DNA from: an uncultured Acidimicrobiales bacterium
Lineage (GTDB): Bacteria > Actinomycetota > Acidimicrobiia > Acidimicrobiales > SZUA-35
Length of the DNA: 64,000 nucleotides
Assembly: GCA_937922045.1 (NCBI GenBank)
Contig: CAKZXA010000032.1
Span: 71,710 to 135,709 of the forward strand
Direction of reading: 5' to 3'
Shown here: positions 39,308 to 47,773 of the stretch, one piece after another
Numbering within the stretch: position 1 is the stretch's first letter
How the letters are laid out: the number at the start of each line of letters is the position of its first letter
The notes under the pieces: generated by a model
Seen by the model: the letters and a program-made list of their open reading frames with translations, nothing else
The model's database searches: none
Told to the model about the DNA's origin: nothing
Program-made: the position numbers and the translations under genes

Positions 39308-40368
39308 ACCCGAGCCAGGATCGAGCGGTCGATGATCTCTTGGCCACCTCTCGTCTTATCGTAGCCGTCGGTACCGGCGGCGTCGGAAAGACGACGACCG
39401 CAGCCGCTCTGGCGGTGCGAGCCGCCTACGCCGGTCGTCGTGTCCTCGTCTTTACGGTCGACCCTGCTCGTCGGCTGGCCGATGCGCTCGCCGTGTCATC
39501 GCTCCCGGCCGATCCTGCCCTGGTTTCGCTCGAGGGCGCCTCGGGACGCCTGTGGGCGATGATGGCAGACACAAGCCTTAGTTGGGACCGGCTGGTTGAA
39601 CGCTGTTCGCCTGATCGCGATCTCGCCGATGAGCTCCTGGCGAACCCCCTCTATCGTTCACTAACCAAGAACTTTGTCCAGAGCCACGACTACATCGCTC
39701 TGGATCATCTGTGTGAATTTTCAGCCGATGACCGATTCGACCTCGTCATCGTTGACACCCCGCCGTCGGGCCACGTGCTCGACTTACTCGATGCGCCTGG
39801 CCGAATGGTCGAGTTCTTCAACAGCCGTCTACTCGATGTTCTGACCGGAGGACGGCTCGGGCGCAGCGTTGGCCAGTTTGCGGCACAACCCTTCCTTCAG
39901 CTTGCGCGCCGGATCCTAGGAACCGACTTTCTGGCCCAGGTTTCCCGTCTCTTTACCCTGCTCCGAGGGTTGGGTCCGGCGTTCGGCGATCGCGCCGCCC
40001 TGGTCGAAGATATTCTGGCCCGGCCAGAGACCTCGTTTGTAGCGGTCACCACCACCTCGCCCCGGCAGCGAATCGAACATGACGACCTGGTGGGCGAGCT
40101 GGCCAAACGGTCAATCGAGCTCGACCTCCTGGTTTTGAACCGGTCGCTGCGAGCGGTTCTCGACCCGACGGATTCACCCGGCGTGCCCGGTTCGGCCGAT
40201 GGTTCGAACCTTGATTTCGTCGACGGTGAGTTGGCCGCCGCTGTGCGGCGATGGCGTCAACTTGTCGACAACGAGGTTCCGATCAGTACGGAGCAGCCGT
40301 CGGTCGCCGTGGCGTTGAATCCGGCTGGTTTCGACGGGATCGATGGTCTCCGCTCGTTCTTCGTTTGA
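39304..40368 (+). CDS. ArsA/GET3-like ATPase, second paralogue (TTG start)
   Basis: GTGGVGKTTTAAALAVRAAYAGRRVLVFTVDPARRLADAL, VDTPPSGHVLDLLDAP. Confidence 0.88.
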   Translation: MNPSQDRAVDDLLATSRLIVAVGTGGVGKTTTAAALAVRAAYAGRRVLVFTVDPARRLADALAVSSLPADPALVSLEGASGRLWAMMADTSLSWDRLVERCSPDRDLADELLANPLYRSLTKNFVQSHDYIALDHLCEFSADDRFDLVIVDTPPSGHVLDLLDAPGRMVEFFNSRLLDVLTGGRLGRSVGQFAAQPFLQLARRILGTDFLAQVSRLFTLLRGLGPAFGDRAALVEDILARPETSFVAVTTTSPRQRIEHDDLVGELAKRSIELDLLVLNRSLRAVLDPTDSPGVPGSADGSNLDFVDGELAAAVRRWRQLVDNEVPISTEQPSVAVALNPAGFDGIDGLRSFFV

Positions 40369-40389
40369 TCCCACCGCTACTGTTCAGGC

Positions 40390-41865
40390 ATGGCCTCGAC
40401 CAACGATCTCGCACGGCTCTACCTTGATGTCGATACAGCGGGCCGACACCACCTACGGCGGCTCGTCGGGTCGTGGGCGCCTCTCGCTGATCTCAGCTTT
40501 TCCGACCTCCTGTTGTGGGGAGCGGTGAAGGACGATTCCAACGAGTTGATCGTGATTGGCCAGATACGTCCAACGACGGCCCAGACCCTCTACCTCGATG
40601 ACCAGGTTGGCCAACGTCACACGATGGACGATCAGCGACTCGTGGCCAAGGTGCTGGCCACCGGGGAACCCCACCAAGACGAGGTTGATCGCCATCGACG
40701 TTCGGTGCCGGTCCGGGTCCGGATTCAGGCTATCCCGGTTCGTCACGACGGTCAGCTGATAGCCGTGCTCACCGGCGACACCTCGGTCAAGGAAGAGTCG
40801 CAGACCAGTGAGCTTGAGCTCGCCTACCTGGGGGTCTTTCGGCGCCTCGCGGTGATGCTGGCCGAAGGCATGTTTCCCTTCCCCTTCGAGGACGCGGTGA
40901 CTGAAGAGTCGCCCCGGGTCGGCGATGGTGCCCTAATCCTGGATGGCAATGGCCGCGTGGTTTACTCGTCGCCCAATGCTGTTTCGGCGCTTCACCGCCT
41001 CGGGTACCACGGCCGAATCAACGATCATCTGCTCAGCGACATCGGGTTCGACCCTGACGTGGTGGAGAGTTCGTATCGCTTGAAGGTCCCCGTCGTCGAC
41101 GAGCTGGAACGAGGAGAGCGAGCCACGATCCTGTCTCGCATCGTGCCCTTGATCGAGCAGCAGAACGTAACCGGCGCACTCGTGCTCCTACGCGACGTGT
41201 CGGATGTGCGCCGTCGAGACCGGATGCTGGTGTCGATGGATACGACGATGAGAGAGATCCACCATCGGGTCAAGAACAATCTGCAAACCGTTTCGTCCTT
41301 GCTTCGTATTCAGGGACGCAGGCTCGAATCACCGGAGGCCAAACTGGCGATCGACGAGTCGGTACGCCGCATCGCCTCAATCGCCGTGGTCCACGAGATG
41401 TTGGCCAACAGTGGCGGTGACGAGGTGCAGTTTCGAGATGTGCTACAGCCGATCGTGACGATGGCGGCCACCACCTTGGTGTCGGCCGACAGGCCGGTGG
41501 AGTTTCGACTTGTGGGGGACGGGCCAACCCTTATCTCGTCGAAGGCGTCGTCACTGGCCGTTGTCGTCTCTGAACTTCTCCAGAACGCCGTTGAGCATGG
41601 CTATCCCACGGGAGGCGGTGGCGGAACGGTGACCGTTGAGCTGTTCACGTCTTCCACCGAGCTACAAGTGCGCGTGCACGATGACGGCGTTGGTGTTGAG
41701 CCTGGGTTCGACGCGTCGGCGTCGCCCGGTCTCGGGTTGACGATCATCTCATCGCTCGTATCCGGCGAGTTGGGAGGAGAACTCAAGATCCGGCCAGCCA
41801 CACCACCTCAACGAGGCACGCTGGCCCAGGTGACCGTGCAGCTGGGCGCGCTCGACAATGACTAG
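40390..41865 (+). CDS. pdtaS: PdtaS-like sensor histidine kinase
   Basis: N-terminal GAF-like, PAS, then EIHHRVKNNLQTVSSLLRIQGRR and C-terminal ATPase (SELLQNAVEHGYP). Confidence 0.82.
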   Translation: MASTNDLARLYLDVDTAGRHHLRRLVGSWAPLADLSFSDLLLWGAVKDDSNELIVIGQIRPTTAQTLYLDDQVGQRHTMDDQRLVAKVLATGEPHQDEVDRHRRSVPVRVRIQAIPVRHDGQLIAVLTGDTSVKEESQTSELELAYLGVFRRLAVMLAEGMFPFPFEDAVTEESPRVGDGALILDGNGRVVYSSPNAVSALHRLGYHGRINDHLLSDIGFDPDVVESSYRLKVPVVDELERGERATILSRIVPLIEQQNVTGALVLLRDVSDVRRRDRMLVSMDTTMREIHHRVKNNLQTVSSLLRIQGRRLESPEAKLAIDESVRRIASIAVVHEMLANSGGDEVQFRDVLQPIVTMAATTLVSADRPVEFRLVGDGPTLISSKASSLAVVVSELLQNAVEHGYPTGGGGGTVTVELFTSSTELQVRVHDDGVGVEPGFDASASPGLGLTIISSLVSGELGGELKIRPATPPQRGTLAQVTVQLGALDND

Positions 41866-41919
41866 CGTCGCGATGGTTTGGCGTATGGTCTAGCTGGCCT
41901 GGGCGGCAGGCTGCGGCGG

Positions 41920-42300
41920 CTAGCGCCGAAGATAGTTCCGGCGCAACGTTCGGCGTTCCTCTTCAGAGGTTGCTCCCCAGACACCGGAGTCCTGATTGGT
42001 CAGGAGGGCGAACTCAAGGCAAGGCTCCTGGGCGGGGCATTGCCGGCACACATCCTTTGCATCGGCGATCTGATCAACCGCAAGACCTGTCGTCCCCACG
42101 GGGAAGAAGAGTTCTGGGCTGGTGCCGCGGCACGAAGCCGTGGCTCGCCATGACAGATCAGGCTCGTAACTACCGCGTTTCGCGGCGGCCTGTTGAGCGA
42201 CTTGTTCGAAGTAGGCGAATTCTGCTGATGGTGACGGTGCACTAGCATCCAAGATGCTGCCGTCTACAACCGAATCCGTCGGTAAACCTGTGACTTTCAC
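41920..42300 (-). CDS. WhiB family transcriptional regulator
   Basis: SCRG...AKDVCRQCPAQEPCLEFALLTNQDSGVWGATSEEERRTLRR. Confidence 0.93.
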   Translation of the reverse strand: MKVTGLPTDSVVDGSILDASAPSPSAEFAYFEQVAQQAAAKRGSYEPDLSWRATASCRGTSPELFFPVGTTGLAVDQIADAKDVCRQCPAQEPCLEFALLTNQDSGVWGATSEEERRTLRRNYLRR

Positions 42301-42330
42301 GATTCCTCCCTACAAAAGCGTGAGTGCCAT

Positions 42331-42353
42331 GCAAGTGGACTACGTCCACTTGC
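42331..42353. promoter_or_regulatory. Perfect 23-bp palindrome GCAAGTGGAC-TAC-GTCCACTTGC upstream of whiB
   Basis: 10-bp arms 42331-42340 and 42344-42353, starting 31 nt upstream of the whiB start codon. Confidence 0.7.
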
Positions 42354-42573
42354 TGTGTTTGCCGGTCTTTTCACTGTGAACGGGGCTTCGGCGTAACATG
42401 GTGTGCCACACAGCACGTCGCAGATGTCCGTTGGTTAACAAGACTAGTCGAATAGTTAGAAGTTCGTAAAGTGTGAGAGTCAAATAATCTACACACAGCG
42501 ACCAGCAGGGCGGTGGAGCGTTGTATGTGACGGGTTTGAAGTACCGGTCAGATCTACGAGGAGAGGAAATGGC

Positions 42574-43314
42574 GTGACGCAGATCGTCGCACACCGGGGT
42601 GCTTCAGCAACGCACCCCGAGAACACATTGGCAGCCTTTGAGGCCGCTCGACACCAGGGAGCCTCCGGGGTCGAGCTCGACGTTCGACGTACCGCCAACG
42701 AGGTGCTCGTCGTTCACCACGATGCTCATCTGGCTGACGGTCGTTTGATTCTTGAACTTGAACCGGAGACAACCCCGGAGTGGCTACCGACACTTGGCGA
42801 GGTGCTCGATGTCTGTGCCGGGATGTGGGTCAATGTCGAGATCAAGAACCCGCCCGAAGACCCGGATTATGACGCTGAGAATGCTATATCGCTGGCTGTG
42901 GCCGGCCTTCTTACCGCCCACATCCTGGGTGAGTCAGGCCTCGATGAGACCATGTCGGATGCCGACAAGTTCGCCGAGCGCGTGGTCGTTTCGTCGTTCA
43001 ACGTTTCCAGCGTTCTACGAATCAAGGAGATCAATCCTGCGATTCCCACCGGCTTGCTGGTCTGGGGCCAGATCGACCCTCCGTCGCTGATTGCTCGCGC
43101 TGTTGACAATGACTTTGATGCGATCCATCCTCACGACATTCTGGTCGACGCGGCCTTTGTCGCCCGAGCCCGCGATGCTGGCTTGGCCATCAACGTCTGG
43201 ACGGTCGACGATCCAGCCCGCATCGTTGAACTCGCCACCCTCGGCGTCGACGGCATCATTACCAATGCGCCGGATCGAGCCTGCGCCGCCCTGAAAAAGG
43301 CCGGGCTGGCCTAG
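42574..43314 (+). CDS. Glycerophosphodiester phosphodiesterase
   Basis: IVAHRGASATHPENTLAAFEAARHQGASGVELDV, HHDAHL. Confidence 0.9.
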   Translation: MTQIVAHRGASATHPENTLAAFEAARHQGASGVELDVRRTANEVLVVHHDAHLADGRLILELEPETTPEWLPTLGEVLDVCAGMWVNVEIKNPPEDPDYDAENAISLAVAGLLTAHILGESGLDETMSDADKFAERVVVSSFNVSSVLRIKEINPAIPTGLLVWGQIDPPSLIARAVDNDFDAIHPHDILVDAAFVARARDAGLAINVWTVDDPARIVELATLGVDGIITNAPDRACAALKKAGLA

Positions 43315-44372
43315 TCGACGTTGGTTCTGCTGGTTGGCGTGTCGCCGGCTGGACCGACGGCGGTCGCGGCATCGGTGGTTGGAACGACGAGGCGGATGGC
43401 GTCGGGCAGATGGCCAACCCGGAGCGAGTCGACCGGCGCAAAGTACTCACCGTCGAGCTGATACGGGAACGGTCGGTAGCCACGCAAGGTGGCGAGATGA
43501 ATCCCGGACCGGTGGAAGGCGTTTCCTCCATCGGCGACACCGGAACTCGAAAGCATTGTCCCGATAGCGGTGGGAAGGAGCTCGTGCAGGCGGAGCGATC
43601 GTAGGCCGACGATCGACAGTGGCGAGGTGAGCGATGCCTCTGGAGCCACAGTGAGGGCACGGTTGCCGAGGTAGGTGTAGGGATCACAGTTGAGCGCTAT
43701 GCAGAAGTGAGCGTCGAACGATTCCGCGCCGGATTCCGCGCTGGATGCAACGCTGGATTCCGCGCTGGACTGATCGAGAGCGACCGAGAACCAGGGTTGG
43801 CGATGATCGAGGTCGCTCAGCCAGGTGGCGAGCGTGGCCGCCACGAAGAGTGGATGCCCCGCATAGCGTTTCAATGCTCCCCGGCGCTCGACCCGCCCGA
43901 CTACTGCGGCGTCAAAGCCAGCGCCAAGGTTGAACAGGAACGCTCGATCGTTGGCCATACCGACCCCGGCCAGAACCGTTGAGTCGGATTCCAGCGCATC
44001 GAGCAGGACGTGGCTGGCGTCGACCGGATCGTTTGGGTAGCCGAGTGACCGGGCGAAGACGTTGGTCGATCCGCCGGGCAGGGGAGCGATCAGCGTCGAT
44101 GAACCGAGGAGTCCGTTCACCGTTTCGTTGATGGTGCCGTCGCCTCCGAGGGCGACAACGACATCGGCCGCTCCCGGGCTCTCGACCGACGACGCGGCTG
44201 CGGGTGTTGTGTCTCGCCGACCAACGCCATGGGCCAGCCGTATGGCGTGGCCGCCCTTCGTCGTCTCGATGACGGTGAGTTCGTGGTCGGCCGCCAGAAC
44301 ACGCTGTATCTGGACCCGACGACGCGAGTCAACCGATGAGGCGAAGGGGTTGACGATGAGAGCGATCCTCAC
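43311..44372 (-). CDS. Diacylglycerol kinase family lipid kinase
   Basis: IVNPFASS, VVALGGDGTINETVNGLLG, LPGGSTNVFARSLG. Confidence 0.9.
   Translation of the reverse strand: MRIALIVNPFASSVDSRRRVQIQRVLAADHELTVIETTKGGHAIRLAHGVGRRDTTPAAASSVESPGAADVVVALGGDGTINETVNGLLGSSTLIAPLPGGSTNVFARSLGYPNDPVDASHVLLDALESDSTVLAGVGMANDRAFLFNLGAGFDAAVVGRVERRGALKRYAGHPLFVAATLATWLSDLDHRQPWFSVALDQSSAESSVASSAESGAESFDAHFCIALNCDPYTYLGNRALTVAPEASLTSPLSIVGLRSLRLHELLPTAIGTMLSSSGVADGGNAFHRSGIHLATLRGYRPFPYQLDGEYFAPVDSLRVGHLPDAIRLVVPTTDAATAVGPAGDTPTSRTNVD
43720..43767 (-). repeat. 12-bp tandem repeat x4, in frame, in lipid kinase
   Basis: gattccgcgccg/gattccgcgctg/gatgcaacgctg/gattccgcgctg. Confidence 0.95.
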
Positions 44373-44458
44373 CCCACCAGTGTGCCGGAAGAAGGAGGTG
44401 TAAATATTGCCAAGCCCGATTGACCGCGACGTTGGCGTTATGCCCTACCATCCAGAAC

Positions 44459-45238
44459 ATGAAAGTCGTTGTTTGTGTTAAGCAGATCCCCGACCCTGCA
44501 GATCCGGGCGCTCTCGACCCCGAGACCAAGACCCTCAAGCGGGATATGAAACTGATCCTGGACGAGTCTGACTCCTACGGTGTCGAGATGGCCCTCCAGC
44601 TCGTCGATGCAGCTGGTGAAGGCGAGGTGACTCTCGTCTCGATGGCTCCAAACAATGAGCGATCTGGCTTATCGACCGCCTTGGCTATGGGAGCGGCCTC
44701 CGCCACCCTGGTCTCCGACCCGGCGCTCCAAGGATCCGACAGCCTCACAACGGCGAAGGTTCTGGCCGCCGCCATCAAGGACCAGAGCCCCGATCTCGTT
44801 ATCGCCGGCTCGGAGAGTTCCGATGGATACACCGGCACGGTGCCCGAACAGATTGCTGGTGTGCTCGACCTGCCGTCGGTAACCGCGGCCAAGTCCATCA
44901 CCGTCGACGGTTCATCGATCAAGGTTCAGCGTCAAACCGACGCTGGCCACGATGATGTCGAATGCCCGATGCCCTGTGTTGTCTCGGTGACCGCCGGTGT
45001 TGTCGAGCCTCGCTACCCCTCGTTTAAGGGCATCATGGCCGCCAAGTCGAAGCCGGTCGACGAAAAGACCGCCGCTGACCTTGGTTTCGATGCGGATGCG
45101 GTCGGTTGGGCTGGCGCCGGACAGGAGATCGTCGATGTCGCCGAAGCTCCCCAGCGCGAGGCCGGAGAAATAGTAGAAGACGACGGAGAGGCCTACACCC
45201 GAATCGTTGGCTTCCTTGAAGAACTCAAGATCATCTGA
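44459..45238 (+). CDS. etfB: Electron transfer flavoprotein subunit beta
   Basis: MKVVVCVKQIPDP, ESSDGYTGTVPEQIA; ATG 44459 preferred. Confidence 0.93.
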   Translation: MKVVVCVKQIPDPADPGALDPETKTLKRDMKLILDESDSYGVEMALQLVDAAGEGEVTLVSMAPNNERSGLSTALAMGAASATLVSDPALQGSDSLTTAKVLAAAIKDQSPDLVIAGSESSDGYTGTVPEQIAGVLDLPSVTAAKSITVDGSSIKVQRQTDAGHDDVECPMPCVVSVTAGVVEPRYPSFKGIMAAKSKPVDEKTAADLGFDADAVGWAGAGQEIVDVAEAPQREAGEIVEDDGEAYTRIVGFLEELKII

Positions 45239-45250
45239 GGAGGCTGAACA

Positions 45251-46219
45251 ATGACGCTCTCAACCCTGTGGGTTTACGCTGAAGTGAGCGACGGCGAGGT
45301 CTCCTCGACCACGCTTGAACTCTTGACCAAGGCCCGTGACCTGGCCGATACCGTTGCCTGCGTTTACGCCGGCGACGACGCCGACGACGTAGCCGATGTG
45401 CTCGGCGAGTACGGTGCCGAAACCATCTACCAAACCGGCGACCTCGACGGCGCCCTGGTCGGCGTCCCGCTGGCCGCCGCCATCGCTGCCGCCGTCGAAG
45501 CTGGCGATGGACCTGATGCTGTCCTCCTCGGCACGTCCTACGACGGCCGCGATGTGGCTGCTCGGCTGTCGGTCAAACTCGATCGACCCGTCATCACCAA
45601 TGTGGTCGACGTCGAGGTCGACGGCGACAGCCTCGTCGGCACCGAGCCCATCTTTGGTGGTGCCACCGATGTGAAGACGAGCTTCACCGGCGACGGTCCG
45701 TTCATCATGTTGGTACGCCCGAAGTCGTTTACCGCTGAATCTTCCGGTGGCGGATCGGCCGAGGTCGAAGACCTCGACGGCGGCGACCTTGGCGGCTCGG
45801 CTGGCGCTGTTGTGACCGAGCGTCACGCAGAGGAATCCGAAGGTCCCAAGCTTGACGAGGCCGCCATCGTGGTCTCGGGTGGCCGTGGACTCGGCGAGCC
45901 AGAGAAGTACGAGATGGTTAGCGATCTGGCCAAGCTGGTCGGCGGTGCTGCTGGCGCCTCCCGCGCCATCGTCGATGCCGGTTGGGTTCCCTATTCGATG
46001 CAGGTTGGGCAGACGGGCAAGGTTGTGAAGCCCGACGTCTACATCGCCGCTGGCATTTCCGGTGCGACTCAGCACCTCGTCGGCATGAAGGGCTCGAAGC
46101 ACATTATCGCGATCAACAAGGATCCCGAAGCGCCGATCTTTGGCGTGGCCGATCTTGGCATCGTCGGTGACGTGCACAAGGTGATGCCTCAGCTCATCGA
46201 AGCGCTCAAGGCCCGCTAG
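45251..46219 (+). CDS. etfA: Electron transfer flavoprotein subunit alpha
   Basis: [72 protein letters not shown]. Confidence 0.95.
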   Translation: MTLSTLWVYAEVSDGEVSSTTLELLTKARDLADTVACVYAGDDADDVADVLGEYGAETIYQTGDLDGALVGVPLAAAIAAAVEAGDGPDAVLLGTSYDGRDVAARLSVKLDRPVITNVVDVEVDGDSLVGTEPIFGGATDVKTSFTGDGPFIMLVRPKSFTAESSGGGSAEVEDLDGGDLGGSAGAVVTERHAEESEGPKLDEAAIVVSGGRGLGEPEKYEMVSDLAKLVGGAAGASRAIVDAGWVPYSMQVGQTGKVVKPDVYIAAGISGATQHLVGMKGSKHIIAINKDPEAPIFGVADLGIVGDVHKVMPQLIEALKAR

Positions 46220-46250
46220 GCCGCGAGACAACCGAAAACAGTACGTGAGA

Positions 46251-46278
46251 CGGGCATCGCCGGTTCTGGCGGTGCCCG
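46251..46278 (+). terminator. Terminator-like hairpin downstream of etfBA
   Basis: CGGGCATCGCC-GGTTCT-GGCGGTGCCCG (11-bp stem with one G-U), no long U-tract. Confidence 0.5.
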
Positions 46279-46301
46279 TTGCGCGCGCTACCATCCGTCC
46301 C

Positions 46302-47648
46302 ATGAACGACTCCGTTTTGACCCGGTTGACCAACGAAACCGTCGAACTCCTTCAGGCGATGATCCGGAATCAATGCGTCAACGATGGCACCCCCGAGTCA
46401 GGCAACGAGGACCGTTCGGCTCGCTTGCTGCGCGATGAGTTGGAATCCACGGGCGTCGACATGCAGCTCTACGAGCCGTTGCCGGGCCGCACATCACTGA
46501 TCGCCCGTTGGGCCGGTACCGATCCGAATGCGCCAGCCCTCTGCTTCATGGGCCACACCGACGTGGTTCCGGTCTCGCCTGATGGCTGGCAGCACGATCC
46601 CTTTGGCGGCGAGCTCATCGATGGTGAGGTGTGGGGTCGGGGCGCCGTCGACATGCTCAACCTCACGTCGTCGCAAGCTGTCGCCTTCCGACACCTCGTT
46701 TCCAGCGGCAAACGGTATCCCGGCGACATCATCTACTTCGCCGTCGCTGATGAGGAAGCGGGAGGCGAACACGGAGCTGAGACGCTGCTCAACTCAAACT
46801 GGGATGAACTCCGTTGTGAGTATGTCTTGACCGAGTTCGGCGGTATTCCCCTCCATTCCGACAAGGGCACCAGCCTGCTCATCACCACCGCTGAAAAGGG
46901 GTTGGGCTGGCGTCGGTTGACCGTCGACGGCTCTCCTGGTCATGGGTCGCGTCCCTACGGCGCCGACAACGCCCTGTTGAAAGCAGCTGAGGTTGTCCGC
47001 CGACTGAGTGCGTACCTTCCCTCGCCCCAGCTCGATGAACTGTGGGCCGCTCGCGTCACCGGTATGGGATTGGACGACGACCTCACCCGCAAATTGCTCG
47101 ATCCGGCCGCCTTGAGCGAAGCGCTGAGCGAGCTACCGCCGCTCATCGCCGGCAATCTGCATGCCTGCAGCCACACCACATTCAGCCCAAACGTCATCCA
47201 CGGTGGGGTGAAGACCAACGTGATCCCCGACAAGGTTGAGATCGAAGTCGACATCCGGACGATGCCCGGTGAAACCGACGAAGACGTCGAAGCCCATCTC
47301 CGAGAGGCCTTAGGAGACATGTTCGACGAGGTTGCCGTTGAAGCGATTCGGACAAGCGAAGCCACAGCTTCACCGACCGGGAACCCCCTTTGGGCGGCCC
47401 TAGAGCGCTCGGTGGCCAGCGCCTATCCCGATGCTCGTGTGGTGCCGAGCTTGGTCACCGGTGGCACCGACGCTCGATTCTTTCGCCAGAAGGGAGCGAT
47501 CGCCTACGGTGCCGGGCTGCTCAGCCCACAGATCGACGTCGGTGAGTTCGCTCGCCGTTTCCATGGCCACGACGAGCGAATCGATGTCGACTCGCTGCGC
47601 ATGACGGTCGGGTTATGGCTCGACGTTGTCGAACACCTGTGGGACTGA
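46302..47648 (+). CDS. M20 family metallopeptidase
   Basis: CFMGHTDVVPV, VWGRGAVDML, VADEEAGGEHG, GTDARFFRQKG; ATG 46302 preferred. Confidence 0.9.
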   Translation: MNDSVLTRLTNETVELLQAMIRNQCVNDGTPESGNEDRSARLLRDELESTGVDMQLYEPLPGRTSLIARWAGTDPNAPALCFMGHTDVVPVSPDGWQHDPFGGELIDGEVWGRGAVDMLNLTSSQAVAFRHLVSSGKRYPGDIIYFAVADEEAGGEHGAETLLNSNWDELRCEYVLTEFGGIPLHSDKGTSLLITTAEKGLGWRRLTVDGSPGHGSRPYGADNALLKAAEVVRRLSAYLPSPQLDELWAARVTGMGLDDDLTRKLLDPAALSEALSELPPLIAGNLHACSHTTFSPNVIHGGVKTNVIPDKVEIEVDIRTMPGETDEDVEAHLREALGDMFDEVAVEAIRTSEATASPTGNPLWAALERSVASAYPDARVVPSLVTGGTDARFFRQKGAIAYGAGLLSPQIDVGEFARRFHGHDERIDVDSLRMTVGLWLDVVEHLWD

Positions 47649-47679
47649 TCAGCAGTACCTTTCGACAACACCACCGATT

Positions 47680-47721
47680 CGTCGCCAGCACCGCACAGTT
47701 CGTCGCCAGCACCGCACAGTT
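47680..47721. repeat. Perfect 21-bp tandem duplication, intergenic
   Basis: cgtcgccagcaccgcacagtt at 47680-47700 and 47701-47721. Confidence 0.95.
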
Positions 47722-47773
47722 CAAGGTGTTCATGCGTCCCGGGATGGGTTCGAGTAACTAGCCTGGTGATGAC

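Noticed and set aside
45260-46333. 357 aa minus-strand ORF antisense to etfA
   Set aside because: Shadow ORF; sense strand is unmistakable EtfA.
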